The notes beneath the pieces are model-generated. The model was not told the origin of the DNA, ran no database searches, and saw only the letters and a list, made by a program, of their open reading frames with translations. Shown here piece by piece: positions 35,994 through 47,652 of a stretch of 64,000 nucleotides of DNA; the first letter of the stretch is position 1; each line of letters begins with the position of its first letter. The stretch is from Azospirillum fermentarium (lineage in GTDB: Bacteria; Pseudomonadota; Alphaproteobacteria; Azospirillales; Azospirillaceae), in the NCBI RefSeq assembly GCF_025961205.1, contig NZ_JAOQNH010000001.1:1512001-1576000 (forward strand), given 5' to 3'. Both the position numbers and the translations under genes were made by a program.

Positions 35994-36617
35994 TCAGTCG
36001 GCGGCGTCGAGGGCCGAACCGACGGCGGCGGCGCGGCGGCGGGCGATGATGCACTGGACCTTGTGCACGACGAACACCATGCCGAACATCACCGCGAACA
36101 CGCCCAGCATCGCCACCGTGAAATAGGATGCGAACTGCTCCAGAACCGGGCGCAGCAGGTTCCCGGCCGCATAACCGATCCCGACGAAGCCGATGGCCCA
36201 CATCCCGGCGGCGATGAAGTTCAGGTAGAGGAAGCGGAGGCCCTTGAGCTGGCTCATGCCCAGCGCGAAGCTGGCGAAGTTGCGCACGCCGTAGATCCAG
36301 CGGAAGCTGAGGATGAATTTCCAGTCATGTTTCTCCAGCCAGCCCGATGCCTTGTCCACCGGCTTCTGCCAGCGCGGGAAGCGGCGCAGCAGTTTGGGGC
36401 CGAAGTAACGTCCTGTATAAAAATAGGTTTGGTCGCCGCAGAAGCTGCCCAGCCACGCGCACGCCAGCAGCAGCGGACCGTCGAGCAGCCCCTGCGAAAT
36501 CAAAACACCGGCATAGATGACAAAAGTTTCACCTTCGATAAAAGTCCACAAGAAGGTGATGATGTAAAACCAGACTCCGTATTCCGCAATCAGTTGTTGA
36601 AGCGAGTGGAGGTCCAT
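35994..36617 (-). CDS. DedA family membrane protein
   Basis: A 207-residue polytopic inner-membrane protein of the DedA/VTT family, members of which flip undecaprenyl phosphate or phospholipids and support membrane homeostasis. Family landmarks: FIEGETFVIYAGVLISQG, GSFCGDQTYFYTGRYFG, and the conserved basic motif FILSFRWIYGVRNFASFALG. ATG 36617 begins directly before the first amphipathic helix (MDLHSLQQL). The upstream in-frame extension is not hydrophobic and unlikely. It converges on the PAS kinase gene. Confidence 0.94.
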   Translation of the reverse strand: MDLHSLQQLIAEYGVWFYIITFLWTFIEGETFVIYAGVLISQGLLDGPLLLACAWLGSFCGDQTYFYTGRYFGPKLLRRFPRWQKPVDKASGWLEKHDWKFILSFRWIYGVRNFASFALGMSQLKGLRFLYLNFIAAGMWAIGFVGIGYAAGNLLRPVLEQFASYFTVAMLGVFAVMFGMVFVVHKVQCIIARRRAAAVGSALDAAD

Positions 36618-36808
36618 GCCGGTCCTGCAAGGTTTGGTGCCAAATGGCGGGCGCGGCGGATGGTAACGCCGTTCCACCACACAGCGCAACGTCATTCCGG
36701 GAAATCCGGCGGACGGCTGGAAATATTATTGTGGCATCCGCGATCCCCTTGCGATTCTATTGCAGCGCAACCACGGGGATTGGAGCCGGTCAACGGCCAA
36801 ACTTCCGC

Positions 36809-37300
36809 TCAGGTGTCGTCGCCCGACAGCTCCCCCACCGTCTGGCGCGCGGCCCGCAGCAGCAGCGGGTTGGGTTCGGCATCCCGTTCCCCGTCCACGC
36901 CGCCGTCATCGTCCCAGTCGCCGCCCGGCGTGACGCGCTGTTTCAGTTCCCGCGCCGCTTCGGTCAGCAGGTGGGCCAGCTTGGCGTCGGGCAGTGCCTG
37001 CACCAGCGCGCGGATTTCCGCCAGCGACAGGCGGGCGGGGTCGAGCGGGTCCACCGGCGGCGGGGCGGCGGCGAACAGCGGTGGCAGGCTGGGGGCCGTC
37101 TGGGCGGCCGGGACCGGTTCATGCACCTGATCGACCGCGACGGCGGCGGCGGCGCTGCGGCGGGGGGATGCGCCGCGCCGCCGCCGGCCCGCGGGTGGAG
37201 CGGTTTCCGGCAGGTCGTCGAACAGCAGCGACTGCCCCGCCGGGGGGAGGGGGGCCGGGGACGGGGGGGCCGGAAGGGCTTCGCCGGTTTCGGTGTGCAT
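36809..37300 (-). CDS. Hypothetical Ala/Pro-rich protein with a conserved-looking helical C-terminus
   Basis: Not recognised. From ATG 37300 it is 163 residues. The first 80 are low-complexity Pro/Ala/Arg-rich and probably disordered. A compact helical segment follows (about 95-130: DPARLSLAEIRALVQALP and LAHLLTEAARELKQRV), and the end is acidic. No signal peptide or membrane span. No good ribosome site precedes the ATG, so the start is uncertain. It is downstream of mutT on the same strand, 97 bp away. The coding frame is the only one here with sensible codon bias, but it could still be spurious. Confidence 0.55.
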   Translation of the reverse strand: MHTETGEALPAPPSPAPLPPAGQSLLFDDLPETAPPAGRRRRGASPRRSAAAAVAVDQVHEPVPAAQTAPSLPPLFAAAPPPVDPLDPARLSLAEIRALVQALPDAKLAHLLTEAARELKQRVTPGGDWDDDGGVDGERDAEPNPLLLRAARQTVGELSGDDT

Positions 37301-37397
37301 GACCGCCGCTCGCAGCTTGATCCGTTGAATGTTCTCGTTCCATTCTACGGATTGCGCGGCGGATGTCGAGGGGGAATGATCCCGTTCCGTTCTGGTT

Positions 37398-37838
37398 TTA
37401 CAGCAGATCCCGCAGCATGGCGACCAGCGGGACGTCGGCGGGTGGCATGGGGTAGTCGCCCATGCGGTTGGGCGTGACCCAGGCCAGTGTCTGCCCCTCC
37501 AGCGGGCGGATCTCCCCGTTCCACACGCGGCAGACATAGAGCGGCATGAACAGGTGGAATGTCTCATAGGAATGGGACGCGAAGGTGAAGGGGGCGAGGC
37601 AACTGGCCGCCGTGTCGATGTCCAGTTCTTCCTTCAACTCGCGCACCAGGGCCGCTTCGGGCGTTTCGCCCTCGTCCACCTTGCCGCCGGGGAATTCCCA
37701 CAGGCCGGCCAGTTCCTTGCCCGGCGGCCGCTGGGCCAGCAGCACCCGCCCGTCCACATCCACCAGTGCCACGGCGACGACGAACAGAACCCGCTTGGAA
37801 CCGGCGGGCGGGGTGGAGGTGGGGTCGAAGCAGTCCAT
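37398..37838 (-). CDS. mutT: Nudix hydrolase, 8-oxo-dGTP diphosphatase
   Basis: A 146-residue Nudix enzyme that removes 8-oxo-dGTP from the nucleotide pool. The Nudix box is complete in GGKVDEGETPEAALVRELKE followed by ELDI, preceded by QRPPGKELAGLWEFP, a MutT hallmark. ATG 37838 has AAGGGTG 5-8 bases upstream; the frame stays open further up without homology. It follows argJ on the same strand, a common alphaproteobacterial arrangement, with a hairpin between them. Confidence 0.95.
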   Translation of the reverse strand: MDCFDPTSTPPAGSKRVLFVVAVALVDVDGRVLLAQRPPGKELAGLWEFPGGKVDEGETPEAALVRELKEELDIDTAASCLAPFTFASHSYETFHLFMPLYVCRVWNGEIRPLEGQTLAWVTPNRMGDYPMPPADVPLVAMLRDLL

Positions 37839-37863
37839 GAAAGCACCCTTGGTCAGAATGGCG

Positions 37864-37900
37864 AAAGGGCCGGCGGAGCGCATGCCCCCGCCGGCCCTTT
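37864..37900 (-). terminator. Hairpin between argJ and mutT
   Basis: A 13-bp perfect stem (AAAGGGCCGGCGG / CCGCCGGCCCTTT) with an 11-base loop sits in the argJ-mutT gap. It could reduce read-through or stabilise the argJ message. Confidence 0.6.
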
Positions 37901-37934
37901 TCCCGTGATCCGTATCCGGCACCGGGGGCCGGCG

Positions 37935-39164
37935 TCAGCTCCGGTAGCTGCCGTTGATGTCAATATACCCGTGGGTCAGGTCGCAGGTCCACACGGTGGC
38001 GCGGCCCTTGCCCAGGCCGATGTCCACCAGGATGTCGATCTCCTGCCCCTTCATGTGGGCGGTCACCGGGGCCTCGTCATAGCCGGGCACTTCCATGCCC
38101 TCGGCGCAGATCAGCACGCCGCCGATGGTGATCTTCAGCAGGTCGCGGTTGGCCCGTTCTCCGGCCCGGCCCACGGCGGCGACGATACGGCCCCAGTTGG
38201 CGTCCTCGCCCGCCACCGCGGTCTTGACCAGCGGCGAATTGGCAACCGTCAGCGCGATGCGCTTGGCCGCGGCATCGCTCTCGGCCCCGGCGACGGTGAC
38301 CGACACGAACTTGGTCGCCCCTTCGCCGTCGCGGATGATCTGGTGAGCCAGATCCAGCATCACCGCTTCCAGTGCGGCACGGAAGCCGTCGAGCGCGGGG
38401 TCGGCCCCGTGGGTGACCGGCGGGTTGCCGGCCTTGCCGGTGGCGAACAGCAGCAGCGTATCGGAGGTGGAGGTGTCGCCGTCCACCGTGATGCTGTTGA
38501 AGGTGCGCTCCGTCAGGTCCGACAGCATGGTCTGCAGCGCCTTGGCCGGGATGGCCGCGTCGGTGAAGATGAAGCCCAGCATGGTCGCCATGTCGGGGGC
38601 GATCATGCCCGACCCCTTGGCGAAGCCGGTGATGGTGACGGTGGTCGATCCGATGGTGGCGGTGCGGGTGGACGCCTTGGCGAAGGTGTCGGTGGTCATG
38701 ATCGCGCGTGCCGCCGGCTCCCAATGGGGGCCGAGGGTATCGGCCATGGGCGGCAGAACCTTGGCGATGGCATCCGCGGCCAGCGGCTGGCCGATCACGC
38801 CGGTCGAGGCCACATACACCTCTTCCGGGGCGCAGCCGGCCAGGCCCGCGGCGGCGCGCACGGTGTCGCGCACGGTGGCGTCACCGGCCTTGCCGGTGAA
38901 GGCGTTGGCGTTGCCGGCGTTGACCACCAGCGCGCGGGCCAGCCCGTGGGGCAGGGCCATGCGGCACCATTCCACCGGGGCCGAGGCCGCCAGCGACCGC
39001 GTGAGCACGCCGGCCACGGTGGTGCCGGGGTCCATCACCGCCAGCAGCAGATCGTCACGCCCCTTGTATCGGATGCCGCTGTTGGCCGTGGCCAGACGCA
39101 CGCCGTCCAGGGCCGGCAGCTCGGGAAACGCGGAGGGAGCAAGCGGGGAGACGGTCAAAGCCAT
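37935..39164 (-). CDS. argJ: Glutamate N-acetyltransferase / ornithine acetyltransferase
   Basis: ArgJ recycles the acetyl group from N-acetylornithine to glutamate in arginine synthesis; bifunctional forms also use acetyl-CoA. The 409-residue precursor contains the autocleavage site with the nucleophilic threonine (Thr121 in [11 protein letters not shown]). Other family segments are [40 protein letters not shown] and the C-terminal [20 protein letters not shown] 39164 has AGGGAG-type sequence upstream. It lies between the PpiC foldase gene and mutT on the same strand. Confidence 0.97.
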   Translation of the reverse strand: MALTVSPLAPSAFPELPALDGVRLATANSGIRYKGRDDLLLAVMDPGTTVAGVLTRSLAASAPVEWCRMALPHGLARALVVNAGNANAFTGKAGDATVRDTVRAAAGLAGCAPEEVYVASTGVIGQPLAADAIAKVLPPMADTLGPHWEPAARAIMTTDTFAKASTRTATIGSTTVTITGFAKGSGMIAPDMATMLGFIFTDAAIPAKALQTMLSDLTERTFNSITVDGDTSTSDTLLLFATGKAGNPPVTHGADPALDGFRAALEAVMLDLAHQIIRDGEGATKFVSVTVAGAESDAAAKRIALTVANSPLVKTAVAGEDANWGRIVAAVGRAGERANRDLLKITIGGVLICAEGMEVPGYDEAPVTAHMKGQEIDILVDIGLGKGRATVWTCDLTHGYIDINGSYRS

Positions 39165-39435
39165 GGTCGCATTCCGTGTCTGGTGAAAGCCGGCCCCGGC
39201 GCGGGGCGGCAGGGCCGTGACGCCCGTGGCCGCCGGAAGGGTTTTCCGGCGGCCACGGGGCATCGTCCTGTCTTGGACGGATAGGGATACCTGCGGCGGC
39301 GCCGTTTGTCGATGACCCGCGGGGCCGGGGCAGGGCTGCGGGATTCGTTGGCAAAGCGCCTGATTCTCCCTCGTCCCGCCCTTTCCCCGGTGGGGGGGAG
39401 AGGGCGGGAGGCAGGGGCACCCGGATGAAAAACCC

Positions 39436-40422
39436 TTACTTCTTGGGTTCTTCCTTCTTCGGCTCGTCCTTCTTGGCCGGCGGGGCCGCGTCCTTCTTGG
39501 TCTCGTCCTTCTTCGGCTCTTCCTTGGGCGCGGGCGTGCCGTCCATGCGGAAGGTCTCGATGGAGGCGGTGGCCTTCAGGTCGTCGATGACGCCGCTGAC
39601 GATTTCCTTGGAAAGCTGCTGTTCCAGCTCCGGCTTCACCTCGTCCAGGCTGGGCTGGGGCTGGAGCCGCTTATCCTCGACCTTGATGATGTGATAGCCG
39701 AACTGGGTCTTGACCGGGGTCTTGCTGATCTCGCCCGGCTTCATGGCAAAGGCGGCCTCGGCGAACGGCTCCACCATGGTGTCCTTGGTGAAATAGCCCA
39801 GATCGCCGCCCTGCTGGGCCGCCACCGTGTCCTTGGACTTTTCCTTGGCGATCTTGGCGAAATCGCCGCCCTTGGCCAGCTCGTCGAGGATGGCCTTGGC
39901 CTCCTCTTCCTTCTCCACCAGGATGTGGGACGCCTTGACCTCTTCCTGCGCCGGGTTCTCGGCCAGATACTGCTTGTACTGCTCGGCCAGCGCTTCGGGG
40001 GTGATGCGGGCGTGGATCTGCTGCTGGATGTAGGCGCGCTGCACCGCGCGCTCCTCGGCGCGCTTCAACTCCTCCTTCACCTCCGGCGACTGCTCCAGCT
40101 TTTCCTTGTAGGCGGCGACCGACACCAGCTTCTGGCTGATGATCTGGTCGAGCAGCGGCTGGAACAGCATCTCCAGCGGCATCTGCTGCACCTGGGGCGG
40201 CAACTGGCCGACGGCGCGCATCACCTCGCCCAGCTTGACCTCCTGGCCGTTGACGCGGGCGACCACGGTGTCAGGGTTCGGCGCGGCGGCGGGGGCCGGG
40301 GTCTGGGCCGGTGCCGGGGTCTGGGCCGGGGCAGGGGCCGGAGCGGGGGTCTGGGCGTGGGCGGCGAGCGCCAGCCCGGCGGCGGTCAGCGACAGAAGGG
40401 CGGCGCGAAACACACGAATCAC
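39436..40422 (-). CDS. PpiC/SurA-like periplasmic peptidyl-prolyl isomerase
   Basis: A 328-residue exported foldase. GTG 40422 (GGAG 8 bases upstream) opens a signal peptide ending AAHA-QT. A Pro-Ala linker with repeated PAPAQT units (about 23-45) is followed by a helical chaperone-like region and one parvulin rotamase domain (about 165-265; VKASHILVEKEEEAKAILDE, GGDLGYFTKDTMVEPFAEAA, TQFGYHIIKVED). The tail is a low-complexity run of Lys/Glu/Pro/Asp (KKDEPKKEEPKK type). It is divergent from secA, so secretion and periplasmic folding genes sit back to back. Confidence 0.93.
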   Translation of the reverse strand: MIRVFRAALLSLTAAGLALAAHAQTPAPAPAPAQTPAPAQTPAPAAAPNPDTVVARVNGQEVKLGEVMRAVGQLPPQVQQMPLEMLFQPLLDQIISQKLVSVAAYKEKLEQSPEVKEELKRAEERAVQRAYIQQQIHARITPEALAEQYKQYLAENPAQEEVKASHILVEKEEEAKAILDELAKGGDFAKIAKEKSKDTVAAQQGGDLGYFTKDTMVEPFAEAAFAMKPGEISKTPVKTQFGYHIIKVEDKRLQPQPSLDEVKPELEQQLSKEIVSGVIDDLKATASIETFRMDGTPAPKEEPKKDETKKDAAPPAKKDEPKKEEPKK

Positions 40423-40874
40423 CTGGAGAACTCCATTTCCTGCGGGATGGCGGAGCATCGTTGGGCACGGGGGCTCTCCGCCGCTGTCCCGTGCCGGTGC
40501 TTGGTTTGCGATTAAGCATGGGCAGCCGCCGGGGAGCAAGCCGCACACCATCGGCGGGGGCGCACGGCGGCCTGTTCTCATACCATTGACCCATGAAACC
40601 GCGGGAAACCGCGCGGAACATGAGGGAAATATGAAAAGTGTGTCATAAAGGGGATGTTCCCGTCCGCCACCTGTCCCGAATCGGGAGAATCCCCCGGCTC
40701 CGCCCCTGCGCGGCTGTGACGGAAAAGGGTCCGGCCGGCCTTTATTCCCGCCGGGGTTTGCTCTATGGTTCCGCCCCATCCGTTGACGCGGGTGCGCCGC
40801 CCCCTTATCTGTGAGGCGGCCGTTTCCCCGTCGGTTCCACCCAGGCCGGTTCCGTTACGCTTCGAGGTTTTTCC
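40423..40874. other. Divergent promoter region between ppiC-like gene and secA, 452 bp
   Basis: It contains no secM-like frame or RNA gene that I can support. A candidate secA promoter is described separately; the leftward promoter was not identified. The part at 40600-40640 is AT-rich. Confidence 0.5.
40783..40811 (+). promoter_or_regulatory. Candidate secA promoter
   Basis: TTGACG (40783-40788) is followed after 17 bp by TATCTG (40806-40811), about 64 bp before the secA ATG. The -35 is good and the -10 weak. Confidence 0.4.
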
Positions 40875-43568
<2,694 letters not shown>

Positions 43569-43596
43569 TCCCACCCCGCATTGCGTTTCGGAACGG

Positions 43597-43623
43597 CGGC
43601 GCCCATGGACCCCATGGGCGCCG
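43597..43623 (+). terminator. Terminator after secA
   Basis: A 12-bp stem (CGGCGCCCATGG / CCATGGGCGCCG, loop ACC) followed by TTTCC, 28 bp after the secA stop. Confidence 0.75.
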
Positions 43624-43644
43624 TTTCCGTTTCGGGGGCCTTGC

Positions 43645-43683
43645 CGTCCGTTATCCTCGTCCTTTCGTCTAGGATAACGGACG
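43645..43683. repeat. 13-bp perfect inverted repeat upstream of the EamA transporter
   Basis: CGTCCGTTATCCT and AGGATAACGGACG are separated by 13 bases and lie 42 bp before the transporter ATG. There is no T-run, so an operator or a 5'-UTR structure is as likely as a terminator. Confidence 0.75.
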
Positions 43684-43724
43684 TCCCGTTGACGGCGGGT
43701 GGACGGGTAATCCACAGTTGCGCA

Positions 43725-44630
43725 ATGCAGAATTCCGCATCCTCCCCCACCGATACCGCCGCGGCACCGTCGCTGATGCTGGCGCGCGCCGCCGGGCTGA
43801 CGGCGCTGGCGATGATGGCCTTCGCCGCCAATTCCATCTTGTGCCGGCTGGCGCTCAAGGGCACCGGCATCGACGCCGCCAGTTTCACCACGCTGCGCAT
43901 CCTGTCCGGTGCCGTGGTGCTGGGGCTGCTGGCGTGGCGGGCCGGCGGTCAGACGCGGGTGGGCGGGTCGTGGGCGTCGGGGCTGGCGCTGTTGGCCTAT
44001 GCCGCGGCGTTCTCCTTCGCCTACATCACCCTGCCGGCGGGGTCGGGCGCCCTGCTGCTGTTCGGGGCGGTGCAGGTGACCATGATCGTCAGCGGTCTGG
44101 TGGGCGGCGAGCGTCCGGGGATGATGCAGGCCGCCGGGCTGGCGCTGGCCGCGGCGGGGCTGGTGGCGCTGGTGTTGCCGGGGGTATCGGCGCCGCCGCT
44201 GCTGGGATCGGCGCTGATGATCGCCGCCGGCATCGCGTGGGGCGTCTACTCCTTGCGCGGGCGCAAGAGCCGGGAGCCGGCGCTGATCGCCACCGCCGGC
44301 AACTTCATCCGCGCCGTGCCCATGGCGCTGGCGGTGTTGGCGGCGGCACTGCTGGTGGATGCGGGCGGGGTGCGGGTGGACGGGCCGGGGGTGGTCTATG
44401 CCCTGCTGTCGGGGGCGGTGGCCTCGGGCATGGGCTATGCCCTGTGGTACGCCACCCTGCCGCTGCTGACCGCCACCCGTGCGGCATCGGTGCAGTTGAG
44501 CGTGCCGGTCATCACCGCGCTGGCCGGCGTGCCGCTGCTGGGCGAACCGCTGTCGCTGCGGCTGGTGCTGGCGTCGGTGGCGGTGCTGGGCGGCATCGCG
44601 CTGGTGATCACCGGGCCGCGGCGGGCATAA
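43725..44630 (+). CDS. DMT superfamily EamA-type transporter
   Basis: A 301-residue inner-membrane protein with about ten hydrophobic spans in two EamA repeats (about 18-145 and 155-295). Members export amino acids or other metabolites; the substrate is unknown. The end of each repeat shows the expected pattern (SGALLLFGAVQVTMI; LLTATRAASVQLSVPVITAL then GGIALVITG). ATG 43725 starts the frame without an evident strong ribosome site. It sits between secA and the trp leader and may be co-regulated with neither. Confidence 0.9.
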   Translation: MQNSASSPTDTAAAPSLMLARAAGLTALAMMAFAANSILCRLALKGTGIDAASFTTLRILSGAVVLGLLAWRAGGQTRVGGSWASGLALLAYAAAFSFAYITLPAGSGALLLFGAVQVTMIVSGLVGGERPGMMQAAGLALAAAGLVALVLPGVSAPPLLGSALMIAAGIAWGVYSLRGRKSREPALIATAGNFIRAVPMALAVLAAALLVDAGGVRVDGPGVVYALLSGAVASGMGYALWYATLPLLTATRAASVQLSVPVITALAGVPLLGEPLSLRLVLASVAVLGGIALVITGPRRA

Positions 44631-44681
44631 AACGCGACGATCCCCGTTGACAGCGAAACCGTTCCGTGTCTTGCTGGTGGT

Positions 44682-44732
44682 ATGAAAACGATGACGCACA
44701 CCCTTTCCCGCCGCTGGTGGTGGCCCGACTGA
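44682..44732 (+). CDS. trpL: trp operon leader peptide
   Basis: The 16-residue open frame MKTMTHTLSRRWWWPD has three consecutive Trp codons (44715-44723) immediately before a hairpin and upstream of trpE(G). A second in-frame ATG (44691) may be the real start. Ribosome stalling at these codons when charged tRNA-Trp is scarce should favour the antiterminator. Confidence 0.93.
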   Translation: MKTMTHTLSRRWWWPD

Positions 44733-44806
44733 CCGGGCCGGCCAAGGCGGGTGCGTGCGCACCCTAAAACAAAACAGGCCGCCCCGGAGGGTTCCGGGCG
44801 GCCTTT
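44722..44806 (+). promoter_or_regulatory. trp attenuator (leader hairpins and terminator)
   Basis: The pause hairpin GGCCCG/CGGGCC (44722-44739) overlaps the last Trp codon and the leader stop. A second hairpin GGGTGC/GCACCC is at 44749-44764. The terminator stem (44776-44804, about 12 bp with one bulged C) is followed by TTTC and ends about 70 bp before trpE(G). Confidence 0.88.
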
Positions 44807-44875
44807 CTGCTGTGTGGCATCGGGCAAACCAGACTCTCCGCGGGCATCAGCGATACCCTTCCCGGAGATGGTTCC

Positions 44876-47071
44876 ATGGCGCTCGCCGATCCCGCGTTTT
44901 TCACCCCCTTCACCCGCACCACCCCGGCGGGGCTGACCATCACCCGCACCGCCGTGGTGCTGGACCCGGCCCGCGCGCTGGACCCGCTGATCGACGCGCT
45001 CGACACCCGGCGGGGGCTGCTGATGCGCTGCGGCGTCGATGCGCCGGGCCGCTACCGCCAGGGGGCGGTGGGCTTCACCGATCCGGTCCTGGCCGTCACC
45101 GCGCGGGCGCGCACCGTGGTGGTGGAGGCGCTGAACCCCCGTGGCCGGCTGTTGCTGCCGATGGTGCGGGCGCTGCTGGAACAGACCCCGGCGGTGGCGG
45201 ATCTGGAGGCCGCCGACGGCGCGCTGTCCGCCCGCATTGCGCCCCAGGACGCGGGCTTTGCCGAGGAGGAGCGCAGCCGCCAGCCCTCGGTCTTCTCGGT
45301 CCTGCGGGCGATCCGGGACGGGTTCGCGGTGGCGGACGATGCCTATCTCGGCCTTTACGGCGCCTTCGGCTACGACCTCGCGTTCCAGTTCGAGGCGATT
45401 CGCCAACGGCTGGAGCGCGCCGACGACCAGCGTGATCTGGTGCTGTACCTGCCCGACACGGTGACCGTCATCGACCCTGACGCCGGGGTGGCGCGGCGGT
45501 TCCATTATGCTTTCCACAGCGCCGACGGCACATCCACCGCGGATCTGGCGGGGGGCGGGGAGGTCCATGGCTACCGCGCCGCCACCAACGCCGGGGCCTA
45601 TGGCGACCACGGGCCGGGGGACTATGCCGCCGTGGTGCGCACCGCACTTGCCGCCTTCGGCCGCGGCGACCTGTTCGAAGCGGTGCCGGGGCAGGTGTTC
45701 GGGGAGCCGTGCGCCGATTCCCCCGCCACCGTGTTCCGCCGGCTGATCCGCGCCAACCCCGCCCCCTATGAGGCGCTGATCAACCTGGGCCATGGGGAAT
45801 TCCTGGTGGCGGCCAGCCCCGAGATGTACGTGCGCGTCACCGGGCGGCGGGTGGAGACTTGCCCGATTTCCGGCACGGTGGCGCGGGGGGCCGACGCGCT
45901 GGGCGATGCCCGCCAGATCTTCAGCCTGCTGTCCAACCCCAAGGAGGAGGCGGAACTGACCATGTGCACCGACGTGGACCGCAACGACAAGGCCCGCGTG
46001 TGCGACCCCGGTTCGGTGCGGGTGATCGGGCGGCGGCTGATCGAGATGTATTCCCGCCTGATCCACACGGTGGACCATGTGGAGGGGCGGTTGCGCGGCG
46101 GATTCGACGCGCTGGACGCCTTTCTCACCCACACCTGGGCGGTGACGGTGACGGGCGCGCCCAAGCGCCACGCCATGCAATTCGTCGAGGACCACGAGCG
46201 CACCGCGCGGCGGTGGTACGCCGGGGCCTTCGGGCGGATCGGCTTCGATGGGGGGCTGGAAACCGGGCTGACCCTGCGCACCATCCGCATGAAGGACGGC
46301 ATGGCCGAGGTGCGGGCCGGCGCCACCCTGCTGTCCGACAGCGACCCCGACGCCGAGGACGCCGAATGCCGGCTGAAGGCATCGGCCCTGCTGGGCGCCA
46401 TCCGCGGCGATGGGGCGGTGCGGGAACCGGCAGCGGTGGCCCAGGCGGGGGCCGGGCGGCGGGTGCTGCTGGTGGATCACGACGACAGCTTCGTGCTGAT
46501 GCTGGCCGATTACCTGCGCCAGACGGGGGCGGAGGTGACCACCCTGCGCCACACCCACGCCCGTGGGGCGGTGCTGAGCGGGGCCTATGATCTGGTGGTG
46601 CTGTCGCCGGGGCCGGGGCGCCCGGCGGATTTCGACGTGGCCGGCACGGTGGACGCGGCGCTGTCGGCGAATGCCGCGGTGTTCGGCGTGTGTCTGGGGC
46701 TGCAGGGCATCGTCGAGCGATTCGGCGGCGCGCTGGATGTGCTGCCCCGGCCCATGCACGGAAAACCGTCGGTGATTCGGGTGGACGGCGACGGGGTGCT
46801 GTTCGCCGGGCTGCCGGAGCGGGTGCGGGTCGGCCGCTACCACTCCTTGCACGCCCGCGCCTGCAGCATACCCGCTGCGCTGGCGGTGACCGCCCGGAGC
46901 GAGGACGGGGTGGTGATGGCGGTGGAACACCGGACGCTGCCGGTGGCCGCCGTGCAGTTCCACCCCGAATCCCTGATGTCGCTGGACGGCGGCACCGGCA
47001 TGGCCATCGTCGCCAACGTCCTGTCGCGCCTGCACCCCGCCGGTGCCGTCCGGCAGCCGGCGGCGGCGTGA
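44876..47071 (+). CDS. trpE(G): Fused anthranilate synthase TrpE-TrpG
   Basis: A 731-residue fusion catalysing chorismate + glutamine to anthranilate, the first committed step of tryptophan synthesis. TrpE (about 1-515) includes the chorismate-binding segments CPISGTVARGADALGDARQ, ELTMCTDVDRNDKARV and TVTGAPKRHAMQFVEDHER. TrpG (about 527-722) has the glutaminase nucleophile Cys606 in GVCLGLQG and the His696/Glu698 pair in QFHPES. The fusion is known from Azospirillum and rhizobia. ATG 44876 follows CCCGGAGA. Expression should be attenuated through the leader just upstream. No other trp gene is adjacent. Confidence 0.97.
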   Translation: MALADPAFFTPFTRTTPAGLTITRTAVVLDPARALDPLIDALDTRRGLLMRCGVDAPGRYRQGAVGFTDPVLAVTARARTVVVEALNPRGRLLLPMVRALLEQTPAVADLEAADGALSARIAPQDAGFAEEERSRQPSVFSVLRAIRDGFAVADDAYLGLYGAFGYDLAFQFEAIRQRLERADDQRDLVLYLPDTVTVIDPDAGVARRFHYAFHSADGTSTADLAGGGEVHGYRAATNAGAYGDHGPGDYAAVVRTALAAFGRGDLFEAVPGQVFGEPCADSPATVFRRLIRANPAPYEALINLGHGEFLVAASPEMYVRVTGRRVETCPISGTVARGADALGDARQIFSLLSNPKEEAELTMCTDVDRNDKARVCDPGSVRVIGRRLIEMYSRLIHTVDHVEGRLRGGFDALDAFLTHTWAVTVTGAPKRHAMQFVEDHERTARRWYAGAFGRIGFDGGLETGLTLRTIRMKDGMAEVRAGATLLSDSDPDAEDAECRLKASALLGAIRGDGAVREPAAVAQAGAGRRVLLVDHDDSFVLMLADYLRQTGAEVTTLRHTHARGAVLSGAYDLVVLSPGPGRPADFDVAGTVDAALSANAAVFGVCLGLQGIVERFGGALDVLPRPMHGKPSVIRVDGDGVLFAGLPERVRVGRYHSLHARACSIPAALAVTARSEDGVVMAVEHRTLPVAAVQFHPESLMSLDGGTGMAIVANVLSRLHPAGAVRQPAAA

Positions 47072-47088
47072 GGGGGCTTAGGCCCCCT
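47071..47088 (+). terminator. Small hairpin at the trpE(G) stop
   Basis: AGGGGGC-TTAG-GCCCCCT begins in the stop codon and is followed by CTCTTCCC; a weak terminator or 3'-end structure. Confidence 0.45.
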
Positions 47089-47128
47089 CTTCCCGCCGGG
47101 GAGAGGGTTTGTCCAAGAGAAAAGCGGC

Positions 47129-47380
47129 TTATTCCGTCGCCATGCCCAGGGCCTGGAGGTAAAGCTCCAGAATGGTTTCCTGTTCCTGGCGGTCGGCGTT
47201 GTCCATTTTCCGCAGCCGGATGATCTGGCGCATGATCTTCACATCGAAGCCGGTGCCCTTGGCCTCGGCGTAGATTTCCTTGATGTCGTCCTGGATGCCC
47301 TTCTTCTCTTCCTCCAGCCGCTCGATGCGTTCGATGAAGGATCTCAGGCGGTCTGCGGCAATGCCACCCACGTCGGACAT
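47129..47380 (-). CDS. gapR: DUF2312/GapR nucleoid-associated protein
   Basis: An 83-residue protein of the DUF2312 family. In Caulobacter its homologue GapR binds overtwisted DNA ahead of forks and stimulates type II topoisomerases. The sequence matches the family end to end: an N-terminal coiled coil ([18 protein letters not shown]), then [18 protein letters not shown] and [11 protein letters not shown] 47380 has GAGGA about 10 bases upstream. It is a single gene. Confidence 0.95.
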   Translation of the reverse strand: MSDVGGIAADRLRSFIERIERLEEEKKGIQDDIKEIYAEAKGTGFDVKIMRQIIRLRKMDNADRQEQETILELYLQALGMATE

Positions 47381-47490
47381 GGCGGTGGTCCTCTTCTCTA
47401 AAGGATAGGATGCGATGAGTGGCCGGGACGATATCGGGGTGCCCGGCGATCCGCAAGGGGGCCTGCGGTGCCTTCCCTAAGAGGCGCTTC

Positions 47491-47506
47491 GTAACGTATA
47501 CGTCAT
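47491..47506. promoter_or_regulatory. Palindromic site upstream of pntAA
   Basis: GTAACGTATACGTCAT has the same perfect ACGTATACGT core as the palindrome at 9751-9768 and agrees with it at 13 of 16 positions. It lies about 147 bp before pntAA and about 110 bp before gapR on the other strand. Confidence 0.5.
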
Positions 47507-47652
47507 GTACTTTTGCCGCAGGGAAAAAGCGACAGCTTCACAAAACCTCGCAAATACGGCAAAACTTCGCGTCCAAGGGCCGGACAGGTAAGACCACTCG
47601 CGGTTAAGACAGTGGCGCGCCACAGGCCCGTTCTAGGCAGGGGAGCACCACC

